From Pseudomonadota bacterium (GTDB taxonomy: Bacteria > Pseudomonadota > Gammaproteobacteria > Pseudomonadales > Pseudohongiellaceae), in contig JAQCBT010000002.1 in assembly GCA_027621405.1 (NCBI GenBank), positions 186,001-250,000 on the forward strand: 64,000 nt of DNA, given 5' to 3'. Within the stretch, counting starts at the first letter, position 1. Every line of letters starts with the position of its first letter. The translations under genes and the position numbers were made by a program. Positions 49,194 to 58,424 of the stretch are shown in pieces. The notes under the pieces are model-generated. The model saw nothing but the letters and a program-made list of their open reading frames with translations, did not search any database and was not told the DNA's origin.

Positions 49194-50060
49194 GTGGAAC
49201 AGGGAACTCTCTACATCGTCGCCACGCCAATTGGCAACACGGCTGACATCTCCGCCCGTGCCCTCGAAGTCCTCGCGACAGTCGACCTGGTGGCCGCCGA
49301 GGATACGCGCCACAGTGGCAAGTTACTGAAGAACCTCGGCATTGCGACGACGCTCAAGGCCTACCACGACTTCAGCGATACCGGGGCTGAGAAATATTTG
49401 TTGGGCCTGCTTGCTGCCGGTAAGTCTATTGCATTGATTTCCGATGCCGGGACGCCTCTGATTGCTGACCCAGGGTACAGACTCGTGCACTCTGCCAGGG
49501 ATGCGGGCTTCAGTGTGCTACCGATTCCTGGCCCCAGTGCACTGTTGGCTGCTGTCAGTGTGTCGGGCTTGCCGACGGATCGTTTTACTTTCGAGGGATT
49601 CCTGCCGGCGAAAGACAGTGCGAGAAACAAGCAACTGGCATTGCTGAAAGACGAGGATCGCACGCTAATTTTCTACGAAGCGCCCCACAGACTCAGGCAA
49701 AGCCTGCAATCCCTGCACAACATTTTTGGGCAGGAGCGCCAGGTCTTCATTGCCCGTGAAATGACAAAGCGATTCGAAGAACATTTCAGTGGCAACCTCG
49801 GGCAAAGCCTGGCCTGGCTGAATGCCAATGACAATGCGGAACGTGGGGAACTGGTGTTGGTTGTCGCAGGAAGGGCCAGGCAGGAAGAAACCGATGCCGG
49901 TATGACAGCCGCGATGCGCTTGTTTTCCCTGCTGCGCACGGACCTGTCGCTGAAGCGGGCGGTAGCTGTGTCCGCAGAATTCTGTGGAGTGAGGAAGAAC
50001 GAGCTCTATGAACGAGCCCTCGCAGAAGAAGGGCAGGGGAAGTCTGCTGGTGCTGATTAG
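49194..50060 (+). CDS. rsmI: 16S rRNA (cytidine1402-2'-O)-methyltransferase
   Basis: A 288-residue SPOUT-like (tetrapyrrole-methylase fold) RsmI. Marks are GTLYIVATPIGNTADISARAL at the start, AAEDTRHSGKLL, SDAGTPLIADPGYRLV and GPSALLAAVSVSGLPTDRFTFEGFLP. I chose GTG 49194 with AGGA seven bases upstream; a TTG at 49179 would add five residues but has no such site. It is divergent from lpoA and just before rnpB. Confidence 0.95.
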   Translation: MEQGTLYIVATPIGNTADISARALEVLATVDLVAAEDTRHSGKLLKNLGIATTLKAYHDFSDTGAEKYLLGLLAAGKSIALISDAGTPLIADPGYRLVHSARDAGFSVLPIPGPSALLAAVSVSGLPTDRFTFEGFLPAKDSARNKQLALLKDEDRTLIFYEAPHRLRQSLQSLHNIFGQERQVFIAREMTKRFEEHFSGNLGQSLAWLNANDNAERGELVLVVAGRARQEETDAGMTAAMRLFSLLRTDLSLKRAVAVSAEFCGVRKNELYERALAEEGQGKSAGAD

Positions 50061-50091
50061 GCTGGGCCTTCAGCCATTGCGTTTCGGTATT

Positions 50092-50116
50092 GCGTCGGCT
50101 CGTTTTTGCCTATAGT
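50092..50116 (+). promoter_or_regulatory. Candidate promoter for RNase P RNA
   Basis: A -10 TATAGT (50111-50116) lies seven bases before the inferred RNA 5' end, with a TTGCG-type -35 at 50089-50095 at 15-16 bases distance. Position matches the RNA start well. Confidence 0.6.
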
Positions 50117-50123
50117 CTGCCGC

Positions 50124-50482
50124 TGAGTCAGCCGGGCAATTGCTGCTGGATCGTCTGATCCGGTGGAGGAAAGTCCGGGCTCCGCAGAGCAGGGTGCCAG
50201 GTAACACCTGGGAGGTGCGAACCTACGGCTAGTGCAACAGAAATTATACCGCCCGGTTACCGCAAGGTAGTCAGGTAAGGGTGAAATGGTGCGGTAAGAG
50301 CGCACCGCGCGACTGGTAACAGCTCGTGGCAAGGTAAACCCCACCCGGAGCAAGGCCAAATAGGAATCCGTTAATGTTGCTCGCATTGGATTCGGGTAGG
50401 CCGCTACAAGCCTGTGGTGACACAGGTTGCAGATGAATAATTGTCCTCGACAGAACCCGGCTTACAGGCTGGCTCAACTTCT
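50124..50482 (+). ncRNA. rnpB: RNase P RNA (M1 RNA, bacterial class A)
   Basis: The catalytic RNA of RNase P, which trims tRNA 5' ends. Conserved core words are present in order: GGAGGAAAGTCCGGGCTCC (about 50163-50181), GCGAACCTACGG-like P-region (50217), GGTAAGGGTGAAATGGTGCGGTAAGAGC (partly, 50273-50301), CACCGCG, GGCAAGGTAAACCCC (50328-50342) and ACAGAACCCGGCTTA (50450-50464). The 5' GAGTCAGCC pairs with the 3' GGCTGGCTC. Exact ends are estimated. It sits between rsmI and mraZ, as in Pseudomonas. Confidence 0.97.
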
Positions 50483-50747
50483 TTTCTGCAAGAGTCTCTG
50501 AAACGCGTACTTACGGGCGTTTTCAGATTTTCCCCAGAGTCCTCTAAAAATCCCGCTTTTTCAGGTTTGTCGGGCAAGGAATGCCCTCGACAGGCTCGAT
50601 TCAAACTTAAGAAATTACTTTAATTAAGCGCAGTATTGCGTTGTATTTATTGTATTTCTGCCTATAAAAAACTGACAAGATAACAGCAACTTCCCTACTT
50701 TTAGCGGCATGTTCCCGTAAATTCTTGAAAAAAATACATAAATTGTC

Positions 50748-50776
50748 TTGCGCAGATGCCGATGCACACCTATAGT
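50748..50776 (+). promoter_or_regulatory. Sigma-70 promoter of the dcw cluster (Pmra)
   Basis: TTGCGC (50748-50753) and TATAGT (50771-50776) are 17 bases apart. The start site would be near 50783, immediately before the MraZ repeats, giving a leader of about 115 bases. Confidence 0.75.
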
Positions 50777-50784
50777 GTGACTTT

Positions 50785-50829
50785 GTGGAGAAAAGTGGAA
50801 TTTTTTGTTCAATTGTGGGGAATCGTGGT
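50785..50829 (+). promoter_or_regulatory. MraZ operator: GTGG repeats in 10-bp phase
   Basis: GTGGA (50785), GTGGA (50795), a degenerate TTGTT (50805), GTGGG (50815) and GTGGT (50825) recur every ten bases. E. coli MraZ binds TGGGN repeats with 5-base spacers in the mra promoter, so each unit here has the expected spacing. The array begins about two bases after the predicted start site, fitting autorepression. Confidence 0.8.
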
Positions 50830-50899
50830 TAGACTCAACCGAGTTTCATAACACTCCCTCCATAACAAGAATTCCCAACATCATGAATGGGGACGACAC

Positions 50900-51355
50900 G
50901 TGTTTCGCGGCATCAACACAATCAACCTGGATGCTAAAGGGCGTATGGCCATGCCAGCACGTTATCGCGAGCAATTGATGCAGAATTGTTCCGGGCATCT
51001 CGTTGTCACCATCGATACCAATCATCGCTGTCTGCTGCTTTACCCGCTGGCCGAGTGGGAACAGATAGAACGACAGATTGAGTCGCTCTCGAGTTTCGAT
51101 CCCATGTCGCAACGGGTCAAACACCTCCTCATTGGTCACGCTAACGACCTTGAATTAGACAGCAACGGAAGGATTTTGTTGCCCCAGGAGCTTCGGCTCT
51201 ATGCGCAACTGGAAAAACATGTCTGCCTTATCGGGCAGGGCAAGAAGTTGGAAATCTGGGACCAGGAGAGTTGGAACCAGCAACGTGATCATTGGCTGAG
51301 TGAATCTTCGACCGAGGGGGAGCTACCTGAGAAGCTGAGAACGCTCGCGCTTTAG
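50900..51355 (+). CDS. mraZ: Transcriptional regulator MraZ
   Basis: A 151-residue AbrB-fold protein with two tandem SpoVT-AbrB-like domains (FRGINTINLDAKGRMAMPARYRE at residues 2-24; LDSNGRILLPQELRLYA about 95-111). It represses its own dcw promoter. The start is GTG at 50900, with ATGGGGA upstream; no in-frame ATG gives the conserved MFRG start. It ends 13 bases before rsmH. Confidence 0.96.
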   Translation: MFRGINTINLDAKGRMAMPARYREQLMQNCSGHLVVTIDTNHRCLLLYPLAEWEQIERQIESLSSFDPMSQRVKHLLIGHANDLELDSNGRILLPQELRLYAQLEKHVCLIGQGKKLEIWDQESWNQQRDHWLSESSTEGELPEKLRTLAL

Positions 51356-51368
51356 GTAGCCGTAATGG

Positions 51369-52316
51369 ATGACCCAGCAAGCGCCGCATAAAACTGTTCT
51401 GCAAGAGGAAGCAGTGTCGGCGTTGGCAATTATCCCTGATGGAATCTACGTCGATGCCACGTTTGGACGTGGCGGTCACTCCCGGTCGATCCTGGCGCAA
51501 TTGAATTCGAATGGCCGCTTGCTGGTTTTGGATAGAGATGTTGAAGCCATCGCGGAAGCGACTCAGTTGGCAGAAAAGGATAAGCGCGTGATTTACGCCC
51601 ACACACCATTTAGCCGATTGTCTGAGATCTGCCAGCAATATGACCTGGCCGGCAGGGTTAACGGTGTCTTGTTCGATCTGGGCGTGTCTTCACCACAACT
51701 GGATGATCCGCTGCGCGGATTCAGCTTCATGCGCGACGGCCCGCTCGACATGCGAATGAACACCGAGAGTGGCATCACCGCCGCCGAGTGGATCAACAAG
51801 GCTGCTGAGGCCGAGATCGCCGATGTGTTGTATCACTACGGCGAGGAGAAGCACTCTCGTCGCATGGCCAGGGCAATTGTGAAGGCCAGGCTGGAAGCGC
51901 CCATTACCACGACGGGGCAGTTGGCCGAAATCGTCAAGGAAGCGAACCCGGCCTGGGAGCGCGACAAGCATCCCGCCACGCGTGCCTTCCAGGCAATTCG
52001 CATCTTTATTAATGAAGAACTGGATGAGATTCGAATTGCGCTGCAACAGGCCGTGGACGTCCTGGCGATCGGTGGTCGAATGGTGGTGATCAGCTTCCAC
52101 TCCCTGGAAGACAGGATCGTCAAGCGATTCATCGCCGATCAGGCAAGCGGAGATCGCTTTCCTCGTGGATTGCCGATACCGGCGGACCAGCTGAAACCCG
52201 TGTTGCGCAAGATCGGTGGGGCGGGCAAGCCCTCAAGAAATGAGATCGATGTAAATCCCCGGTCACGCTCAGCCGTATTGCGTGTGGCCGAGAAAATTGG
52301 ACAGGCAGCGACTTGA
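51369..52316 (+). CDS. rsmH: 16S rRNA (cytosine1402-N4)-methyltransferase
   Basis: A 315-residue RsmH (MraW). The start HKTVLQEEAVSAL and SAM motif VDATFGRGGHSRSIL (about residues 27-41) are typical; later LFDLGVSSPQLDDPLRGFSF and ISFHSLEDRIVKRF are conserved. With RsmI it modifies the same base, C1402. It overlaps ftsL by four bases. Confidence 0.97.
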   Translation: MTQQAPHKTVLQEEAVSALAIIPDGIYVDATFGRGGHSRSILAQLNSNGRLLVLDRDVEAIAEATQLAEKDKRVIYAHTPFSRLSEICQQYDLAGRVNGVLFDLGVSSPQLDDPLRGFSFMRDGPLDMRMNTESGITAAEWINKAAEAEIADVLYHYGEEKHSRRMARAIVKARLEAPITTTGQLAEIVKEANPAWERDKHPATRAFQAIRIFINEELDEIRIALQQAVDVLAIGGRMVVISFHSLEDRIVKRFIADQASGDRFPRGLPIPADQLKPVLRKIGGAGKPSRNEIDVNPRSRSAVLRVAEKIGQAAT

Positions 52317-52672
52317 CTGTGAAGACCAGGACTAAGAGAAAAACTACTGCGGTGCAGCCAGATAAGGGCGGCAGCTCCATTCTCGTTTGGTTGGGAGTGA
52401 GAAGCGCCCGGGCAGCCTTGCTCTACATCGGATTGGCAATTGTGCTCAGTTCCGGCCTCTCGGTTGTACGTACAACCCACGCCAATCGATTCGCTTTCAA
52501 TGAGCTACAACAATTAAAAGACGAGGCAAACAGGCTGGATGTGCAATGGGGCCAGCTATTGCTGGAACAGAGTACGTTTGGTCTCGATGGTCGCATCGAG
52601 CAGAAAGCAGTTGAACAGCTTCAGATGCAGGTACCAGATATTGATGACATCGTGATGGTGCAACATGACTGA
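52313..52672 (+). CDS. ftsL: Cell division protein FtsL
   Basis: A 119-residue bitopic protein: basic cytoplasmic start, one span (about residues 36-53) and a periplasmic leucine-zipper-like coiled coil (ELQQLKDEANRLDVQWGQLLLEQ). It forms the FtsQLB complex. The start is TTG at 52313 overlapping the rsmH stop; GTG 52319 is possible. It overlaps ftsI by eight bases. Confidence 0.93.
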   Translation: MTVKTRTKRKTTAVQPDKGGSSILVWLGVRSARAALLYIGLAIVLSSGLSVVRTTHANRFAFNELQQLKDEANRLDVQWGQLLLEQSTFGLDGRIEQKAVEQLQMQVPDIDDIVMVQHD

Positions 52673-54392
52673 AAGCAGACTCGCGGGATTCTTCGGGCAA
52701 TGGCGGCGCATGCTGGTGCTGTTCGGTCTGCTGCTTTGTGTTGTTGCGATTGCCTGGAAGCTGAGTGCACTGCATATCATGCAGAGAGACTTCCTGCAGG
52801 GGCAGGGTGACGCTCGTACAATTCGAACCATCCCGCTGGTGGCGAATCGGGGTCTGATCACTGATCGAAATGGTGAACCACTGGCGGTTAGCACGCCAGT
52901 GCAGTCTATATGGGTCAATCCTAGTGAACTGGCCCAGGATCCGGAAGCTGTCAGGAACCTGGCTGTGGCACTGGAGTTAAATCCCGATGTGCTGCTCACC
53001 AGTATCAACAACAACGCAAGCCGGGAATTCCTGTATGTGAAGCGTCGACTGGCCCCGGCCGATGCCGAGGCCATATTGGCGCTGGATATCGATCATGTGT
53101 ATTCCCAGCAGGAATACCAGCGTTTCTATCCGCAGGGTGAGGTTACAGCTCACCTGGTTGGATTCAGCAATGTGGATGATGTGGGTCAGGAAGGTCTCGA
53201 GCTTACTTATGACGACTGGTTGAGTGGGGTATCCGGACGGCGTCAGGTGATGAAGGATCGTCGTGGCCACATCATTGAAGAACTCAATACTATCGAGACG
53301 GCCGAGCCCGGCAACAACCTCACATTAGCCATGGACTTCCGGCTGCAAAACCTGGCCTACCGTGCACTTAAGGCCGAGTTTATCACTCGCCGTGCCAAGG
53401 GAGCATCGGCCGTCATTCTTGATGTCGATACGGGGGAAGTGCTGGCGATGGTGAACCAGCCTTCCTATAACCCGCACAACAAGGCCAACATGACAGACTT
53501 CAGTGTGCTGCGAAATCGGGCGATCACCGACATCTTCGAGCCTGGTTCTACCGTGAAAGCATTTACGGTTACGGCAGCATTGGAATCCGGGCTCTACACG
53601 CCAGACACCATCGTTGAAGCCGGCCCGGGGTGGATGATGGTAGGGCCGTATGAAATTCGCGATATTGCCAACTATGGCACCTTGACCCTGGAGAAGGTGA
53701 TCACCAAGTCCAGCAACATTGGCACCAGTAAGATCGCCTTTGAGATCGGTCCCGAGCCCATTCGCGATGTTTTGCAGCGCGTTGGTTTTGGGGAGGTAAC
53801 CGGAACTGGCTTTCCCGGTGAGCGCGGTGGTGTGTTGCCCAATCCGCGACGCTGGAGCCGAATTGAAACAGCCACTCTCTCCTACGGTTATGGCTTATCC
53901 GCATCGGCACTACAACTGGCTCGAGCTTATTCGGTGATTGCCGATGATGGAGTCCGCAAGCCGGTCTCCCTGCTAAAGCTGAGCGAAAGTGAATTGGCCA
54001 AGCTGCCTCGTGAACAAGTAATAGAGGCGGCCACAGCAAGACGTGTCCGGGAAATGCTGGAGACAGTGGTCGATCGCAGTCGGGGTGGGTCCGCTGTCGA
54101 CGCCAATATTCCGTTCTACAAGGTGGCAGGGAAAACCGGGACCGCGCATGTGGTTGGCGAAATGGGTTACGAAGAAAACCTCCATAACTCCCTGTTCGTC
54201 GGTATGGTACCGGCATCAGACCCGAAGATTGTTGTTGTCATCGTTATCAATGAGCCTAAGGGCGAAGAGCACTATGGTGGACAAGTGGCCGCACCGGTAT
54301 TCGCTGAAATTGCGGCTGGTGCAATGCGGGTACTCAATGTAACGCCTGACAAGATTCCGGAACCGGATCTGGCATTGAACGGGGCAAACTAG
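52665..54392 (+). CDS. ftsI: Septal peptidoglycan transpeptidase FtsI (PBP3)
   Basis: A 575-residue class B PBP with an N-terminal span (about residues 18-38), pedestal domain and transpeptidase domain. Active-site motifs are S295-TVK298, S349-S350-N351 and K490-T-G492. It crosslinks septal wall with FtsW, encoded downstream in the same cluster. Confidence 0.97.
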   Translation: MTESRLAGFFGQWRRMLVLFGLLLCVVAIAWKLSALHIMQRDFLQGQGDARTIRTIPLVANRGLITDRNGEPLAVSTPVQSIWVNPSELAQDPEAVRNLAVALELNPDVLLTSINNNASREFLYVKRRLAPADAEAILALDIDHVYSQQEYQRFYPQGEVTAHLVGFSNVDDVGQEGLELTYDDWLSGVSGRRQVMKDRRGHIIEELNTIETAEPGNNLTLAMDFRLQNLAYRALKAEFITRRAKGASAVILDVDTGEVLAMVNQPSYNPHNKANMTDFSVLRNRAITDIFEPGSTVKAFTVTAALESGLYTPDTIVEAGPGWMMVGPYEIRDIANYGTLTLEKVITKSSNIGTSKIAFEIGPEPIRDVLQRVGFGEVTGTGFPGERGGVLPNPRRWSRIETATLSYGYGLSASALQLARAYSVIADDGVRKPVSLLKLSESELAKLPREQVIEAATARRVREMLETVVDRSRGGSAVDANIPFYKVAGKTGTAHVVGEMGYEENLHNSLFVGMVPASDPKIVVVIVINEPKGEEHYGGQVAAPVFAEIAAGAMRVLNVTPDKIPEPDLALNGAN

Positions 54393-54395
54393 ACC

Positions 54396-55940
54396 ATGAA
54401 TACTGCAGAGAAGCTACAGCCTCACTCCTCCCTGTTAGATCTGATTCAGGGTCTGGTGGACATTCCCGATTCCAACTTGGAATCCCTGGCCGTAAAGGTG
54501 ACCGGTATCCAGATGGATAGCCGTCTGCTCAAATCCGGGGATCTCTTCATCGCCTGTTTCGGTCGGAACCATGATGCCAGGGATTACATCGATGAAGCGC
54601 TTGCTCTGGGGGTCAATGCGGTGCTGGCGGAGTCCGGTGGCAGTTGGCAGGGTATTACCGAGAAAGAGGGCCGCGCCATCATTGCCGTTGATGAACTCGG
54701 TGCCAAGATCAGCGAGATCGCAGCCAGGTTTTACGGACATCCCAGTGAAAAACTGACTGTATTCGGAATTACAGGTACTAACGGTAAAACCAGTTGCAGC
54801 CAATTCATTGCGCAGGTGCTCACAGCAATGGGCAACAATTGCGGTGTGATGGGGACTCTTGGCTATGGTATTCCCGGATCGCTAAAGGAAACATTGCTTA
54901 CCACTCCGGATGCGGTTTTCACACAGATGGCGTTGGCTGAAATGTGTGCTGCAAAAATCGATCCGGTTGCGATGGAGGTCTCCTCTGTAGGCCTGCACCA
55001 GAAAAGGGTAGCGGCTGTAAAGTTCGACACGGCGTTGTTTACAAATCTTAGCCGCGATCACCTTGATTACCATGACAACATGGAATCCTACGCCGCCAAC
55101 AAGCGCATTCTCTTCACCATGCCTGGCCTCAAGCATGCGGTCATTAACCTGGATGATTCCTATGCGCTGAGTATGATCAATGCCATTTCCAGTGATGTTG
55201 AAATTCTTACCTACAGCACAGAGAACAAGATTGCGACTGTGCATGCTGAGTCCTATGAGCTTACCGCGAAAGGGTACAGGGCTATCGTGAATACCCCACT
55301 GGGTAGTGGAGAAATAAGTGGACGCCTGATCGGCTACTTCAATTTCAGTAATGTTCTCGCCGTATTGACTGGTTTGATTGCCTACCTGGGAAAGCGCCCC
55401 GATGTAGATATCCACGCCATCTGTGAGCAACTATCCAGGCTCAAACCGGTTAACGGTCGCATGGAGATCATTGGTGAGAGTGATGACATCACGGCAATCG
55501 TAGACTATGCCCACACGCCGGATGGATTGCGCAGCGCCCTCGTTGCCCTGGGTCAGCACTTCACCGGAAAAATCTGGTGTGTCTTCGGCTGTGGAGGCAA
55601 TCGAGATCGAGGCAAGCGACCTCTCATGGGTGAGATCGCTGAACAGTATGCAGATCACCTGATTCTTACCGACGACAATCCGCGAAACGAAGAAGGCGAC
55701 CGTATCATCGAGCATATCGTCAGCGGTATTTCCAGACCCGAATCGGTCATGGCGATTCGGGATCGGGCCGAGGCTATCAATTACGCGATAAGCCATGCGG
55801 TTGCTGGTGATGTCGTACTGGTGGCTGGCAAGGGGCATGAGAATTATCAGGAGTCGGGAGGGCATCGAGTGCTATTCAGCGATGCCAATCAGGTACGACT
55901 GGCATTGAAATCGAGAACCGGGAAGTCACGTGGGTTGTGA
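54396..55940 (+). CDS. murE: UDP-MurNAc-L-Ala-D-Glu:meso-diaminopimelate ligase
   Basis: A 514-residue Mur ligase. The ATP loop is GTNGKTS (about 127-133). The substrate-selecting motif is D427-N-P-R430, which marks meso-diaminopimelate rather than lysine as the added residue. It begins three bases after ftsI. Confidence 0.97.
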   Translation: MNTAEKLQPHSSLLDLIQGLVDIPDSNLESLAVKVTGIQMDSRLLKSGDLFIACFGRNHDARDYIDEALALGVNAVLAESGGSWQGITEKEGRAIIAVDELGAKISEIAARFYGHPSEKLTVFGITGTNGKTSCSQFIAQVLTAMGNNCGVMGTLGYGIPGSLKETLLTTPDAVFTQMALAEMCAAKIDPVAMEVSSVGLHQKRVAAVKFDTALFTNLSRDHLDYHDNMESYAANKRILFTMPGLKHAVINLDDSYALSMINAISSDVEILTYSTENKIATVHAESYELTAKGYRAIVNTPLGSGEISGRLIGYFNFSNVLAVLTGLIAYLGKRPDVDIHAICEQLSRLKPVNGRMEIIGESDDITAIVDYAHTPDGLRSALVALGQHFTGKIWCVFGCGGNRDRGKRPLMGEIAEQYADHLILTDDNPRNEEGDRIIEHIVSGISRPESVMAIRDRAEAINYAISHAVAGDVVLVAGKGHENYQESGGHRVLFSDANQVRLALKSRTGKSRGL

Positions 55941-55956
55941 AGAAGTGATAGGAAGC

Positions 55957-57309
55957 ATGACTATTCTGAAGCTGGCAGAAGAAATGAATGCCAGGGTGGA
56001 AGGCGGCGACGCAGAGTTCTCGCGCCTGTCCACGGATACCCGTTCCCTGGAAGAGGGGGATGCCTATCTTGCCCTCGAAGGCGAGCGATTCGACGGCCAT
56101 GATTTTGTCAAGGCGGCCGAGGAAGCAGGGGCGGGGGCTGTGATTGTTTCACGTAAAGTGAAATCCGGCTTACCGCAGCTACTTGTTCCGGATACCTATA
56201 AGGCACTCGGAGATATTGCGCGTCTCAACAGAATGCGCAGCAAAGCCAAGGTGATCGCGCTCACTGGCAGCCAGGGCAAGACAACGGTCAAGGAGATGAT
56301 CGCCGCCATTCTAGGCAACAAGGCGAGCACCCTGGCAACCCGGGCAAATCTGAACAATACCATTGGCGTTCCGCTCACCTTGCTCGAGCTTGCCAGCGAC
56401 CATGAATTTGCAGTGATTGAGATGGGTGCAAACAGCGCCGGTGAGATTGCGTTCAGCTCGCAGGTAACTCGTCCTGATATCGCACTAATAACCTGCGCCA
56501 GTGCTGCTCATGTTGAAGGATTTGGAAGCCTGCAGGGAATTGTAGAAGCCAAGGGCGAAATTCTCGATAGCCTTACCATGGAGGGTATTGCTGTACTGAA
56601 TGGCGATGACCCGAATGTTGGACAATGGATTGCCAGGTCCGCACATTGTCGACAGATTCTGTTCTCGGCCAATGGCAACAAGGCGATGACCTATCGTGCA
56701 GAAGACATCAGCCTGAATGACAAGGGGCAGGTTTCTTTCCGGCTTCTGGGTCCAAGAGGTGAAGTGATAATTACCTTGCAGCTTCTGGGTGTCCATAATG
56801 TGGCCAATGCCCTGGCCGCCGCGGCAGTAGCGCTGGAGGCGGGGGCAACTCTGGAAGACGTCCGTACCGGGCTGGCGGCGTTGAAACCGGTACCTGGTCG
56901 TCTCGTCAGCATGCAGGGCCTGGGAAATTCGCTCCTGATCGATGATACCTATAATGCCAGCCCGAATTCCTTCTTTGCCGCCATCGATGTACTGAAGTGG
57001 TTACCTGGAAGGCAAGTGCTGGTAGCCGGGGACATGAAAGAGCTGGGCGATGAAGCCGAAGCGTCGCACTTTGCCGTTGGTGAATATGCGCGCAAGGCAG
57101 GTATTCCTGAACTCTGGGTAACCGGTGAATTTGCGGAGAAGGTGGCAGCAGGGTTTGGCAGCGGGGCGAAAATTTTCCCCGATCAGGAATCTATCAAGAA
57201 TTATTGTATAGAGCAAGCCGACAGTGACCTTATATTTTTGATAAAGGGGTCAAGAGGCGCACATATGGAAGTTGTACTGAATGAGTTAAAGCTCAAGGGA
57301 GAAGCCTGA
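55957..57309 (+). CDS. murF: UDP-MurNAc-tripeptide:D-Ala-D-Ala ligase
   Basis: A 450-residue Mur ligase with ATP loop GSQGKTT (about 104-110) and the family start [15 protein letters not shown] chose ATG 55957, 16 bases after murE; a GTG at 55930 would overlap murE but adds a non-conserved tail. It adds D-Ala-D-Ala to the stem peptide. Its stop shares one base with the mraY ATG. Confidence 0.94.
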   Translation: MTILKLAEEMNARVEGGDAEFSRLSTDTRSLEEGDAYLALEGERFDGHDFVKAAEEAGAGAVIVSRKVKSGLPQLLVPDTYKALGDIARLNRMRSKAKVIALTGSQGKTTVKEMIAAILGNKASTLATRANLNNTIGVPLTLLELASDHEFAVIEMGANSAGEIAFSSQVTRPDIALITCASAAHVEGFGSLQGIVEAKGEILDSLTMEGIAVLNGDDPNVGQWIARSAHCRQILFSANGNKAMTYRAEDISLNDKGQVSFRLLGPRGEVIITLQLLGVHNVANALAAAAVALEAGATLEDVRTGLAALKPVPGRLVSMQGLGNSLLIDDTYNASPNSFFAAIDVLKWLPGRQVLVAGDMKELGDEAEASHFAVGEYARKAGIPELWVTGEFAEKVAAGFGSGAKIFPDQESIKNYCIEQADSDLIFLIKGSRGAHMEVVLNELKLKGEA

Positions 57310-58391
57310 TGCTGGTATGGATGTCAGATTTTCTGATGCAGTTTGATAGCAACTTCGCTGTGCTGCAATACATTACCGTGCGTGGCATCTTCAGCATACT
57401 CACGGCGCTCGGAGTTTCCCTGATAATTGGGCCGTACATGATCAGAAAGCTCAACTATCACCAGATAGGCCAGGTCGTGCGTGAAGACGGCCCCGAGTCC
57501 CACTTCAGCAAAGCCGGGACACCTACCATGGGTGGGGCGCTTATTCTCGTCAGCATTGCTATTAGCACACTGCTCTGGTCTGACCTGAATAATCACTATG
57601 TATGGATCGTGCTGCTAGTCACCTTGCTGTATGGCGCAATTGGTTGGGTGGACGACTACCGAAAAGTGTTTGAACAGAATCCGGCCGGCTTATCTGCGAG
57701 ATGGAAACTGTTTTGGCAATTTGTGATAGGAATTGCTGCAGCGGTCATACTTTATGAAACAGCGCTCAGCGAAATTGAGACAGACTACATAGTACCCTTC
57801 TTTAAAGATGTAGCGATCGACACAGGGTTTCTCTATATAGCCATCAGTTCCCTGATGATCGTCGGATTCAGCAATGCAGTGAACCTGACCGACGGTCTGG
57901 ATGGTCTCGCGATTCTTCCCACTGTCATGGTTGGAGGAGCCCTGGGTGTTATTGCCTATCTCGCGGGACATGCTGAATTCTCCGCCTACCTGAATATTCC
58001 CAACGTTGTGGGCTCAGGAGAGGTTGTTATCTTTGCCGGGGCCCTGGTGGGGGCGGGCATGGGCTTCTTGTGGTTCAACACATACCCCGCGCAAATTTTT
58101 ATGGGAGACGTGGGAGCGCTTGCGCTTGGGGCTGCTCTTGGCGTCATGGCCATCGTATCGAGACATGAGATTGTGCTGTTCATCATGGGTGGTGTGTTCG
58201 TCATGGAGACTGCGTCGGTAATTTTGCAGGTTGCATCCTACAAATTGACAGGCAAGCGCATCTTTCGTATGGCCCCACTACATCACCATTTCGAATTAAA
58301 GGGCTGGCCAGAGCCCAGGGTGATTGTTCGTTTCTGGATCATTACCGTAATGCTGGTGCTTTTTGGATTGGCGACATTGAAACTACGATGA
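57309..58391 (+). CDS. mraY: Phospho-MurNAc-pentapeptide translocase MraY
   Basis: A 360-residue ten-span enzyme making lipid I. Catalytic acidic motifs are VDDYRKV (about 114-120), [10 protein letters not shown] (about 197-206) and, near the C-terminus, the [13 protein letters not shown] histidine loop. It lies between murF and murD. Confidence 0.97.
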   Translation: MLVWMSDFLMQFDSNFAVLQYITVRGIFSILTALGVSLIIGPYMIRKLNYHQIGQVVREDGPESHFSKAGTPTMGGALILVSIAISTLLWSDLNNHYVWIVLLVTLLYGAIGWVDDYRKVFEQNPAGLSARWKLFWQFVIGIAAAVILYETALSEIETDYIVPFFKDVAIDTGFLYIAISSLMIVGFSNAVNLTDGLDGLAILPTVMVGGALGVIAYLAGHAEFSAYLNIPNVVGSGEVVIFAGALVGAGMGFLWFNTYPAQIFMGDVGALALGAALGVMAIVSRHEIVLFIMGGVFVMETASVILQVASYKLTGKRIFRMAPLHHHFELKGWPEPRVIVRFWIITVMLVLFGLATLKLR

Positions 58392-58424
58392 AGAAGTTGG
58401 CGAATCAGCTTGGATCAGGGGCAC

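Larger units (their letters stand above)
50485..50899. other. rnpB-mraZ intergenic region
   Basis: This 415-base region holds no convincing gene. A hairpin CTGAAACGC / GCGTTTTCAG (50498-50527), ending in a T-rich stretch, probably terminates rnpB. A second, bulged hairpin is at 50568-50592. An AT-rich part (about 50610-50745) precedes the mraZ promoter and operator, which have separate entries. Confidence 0.6.
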
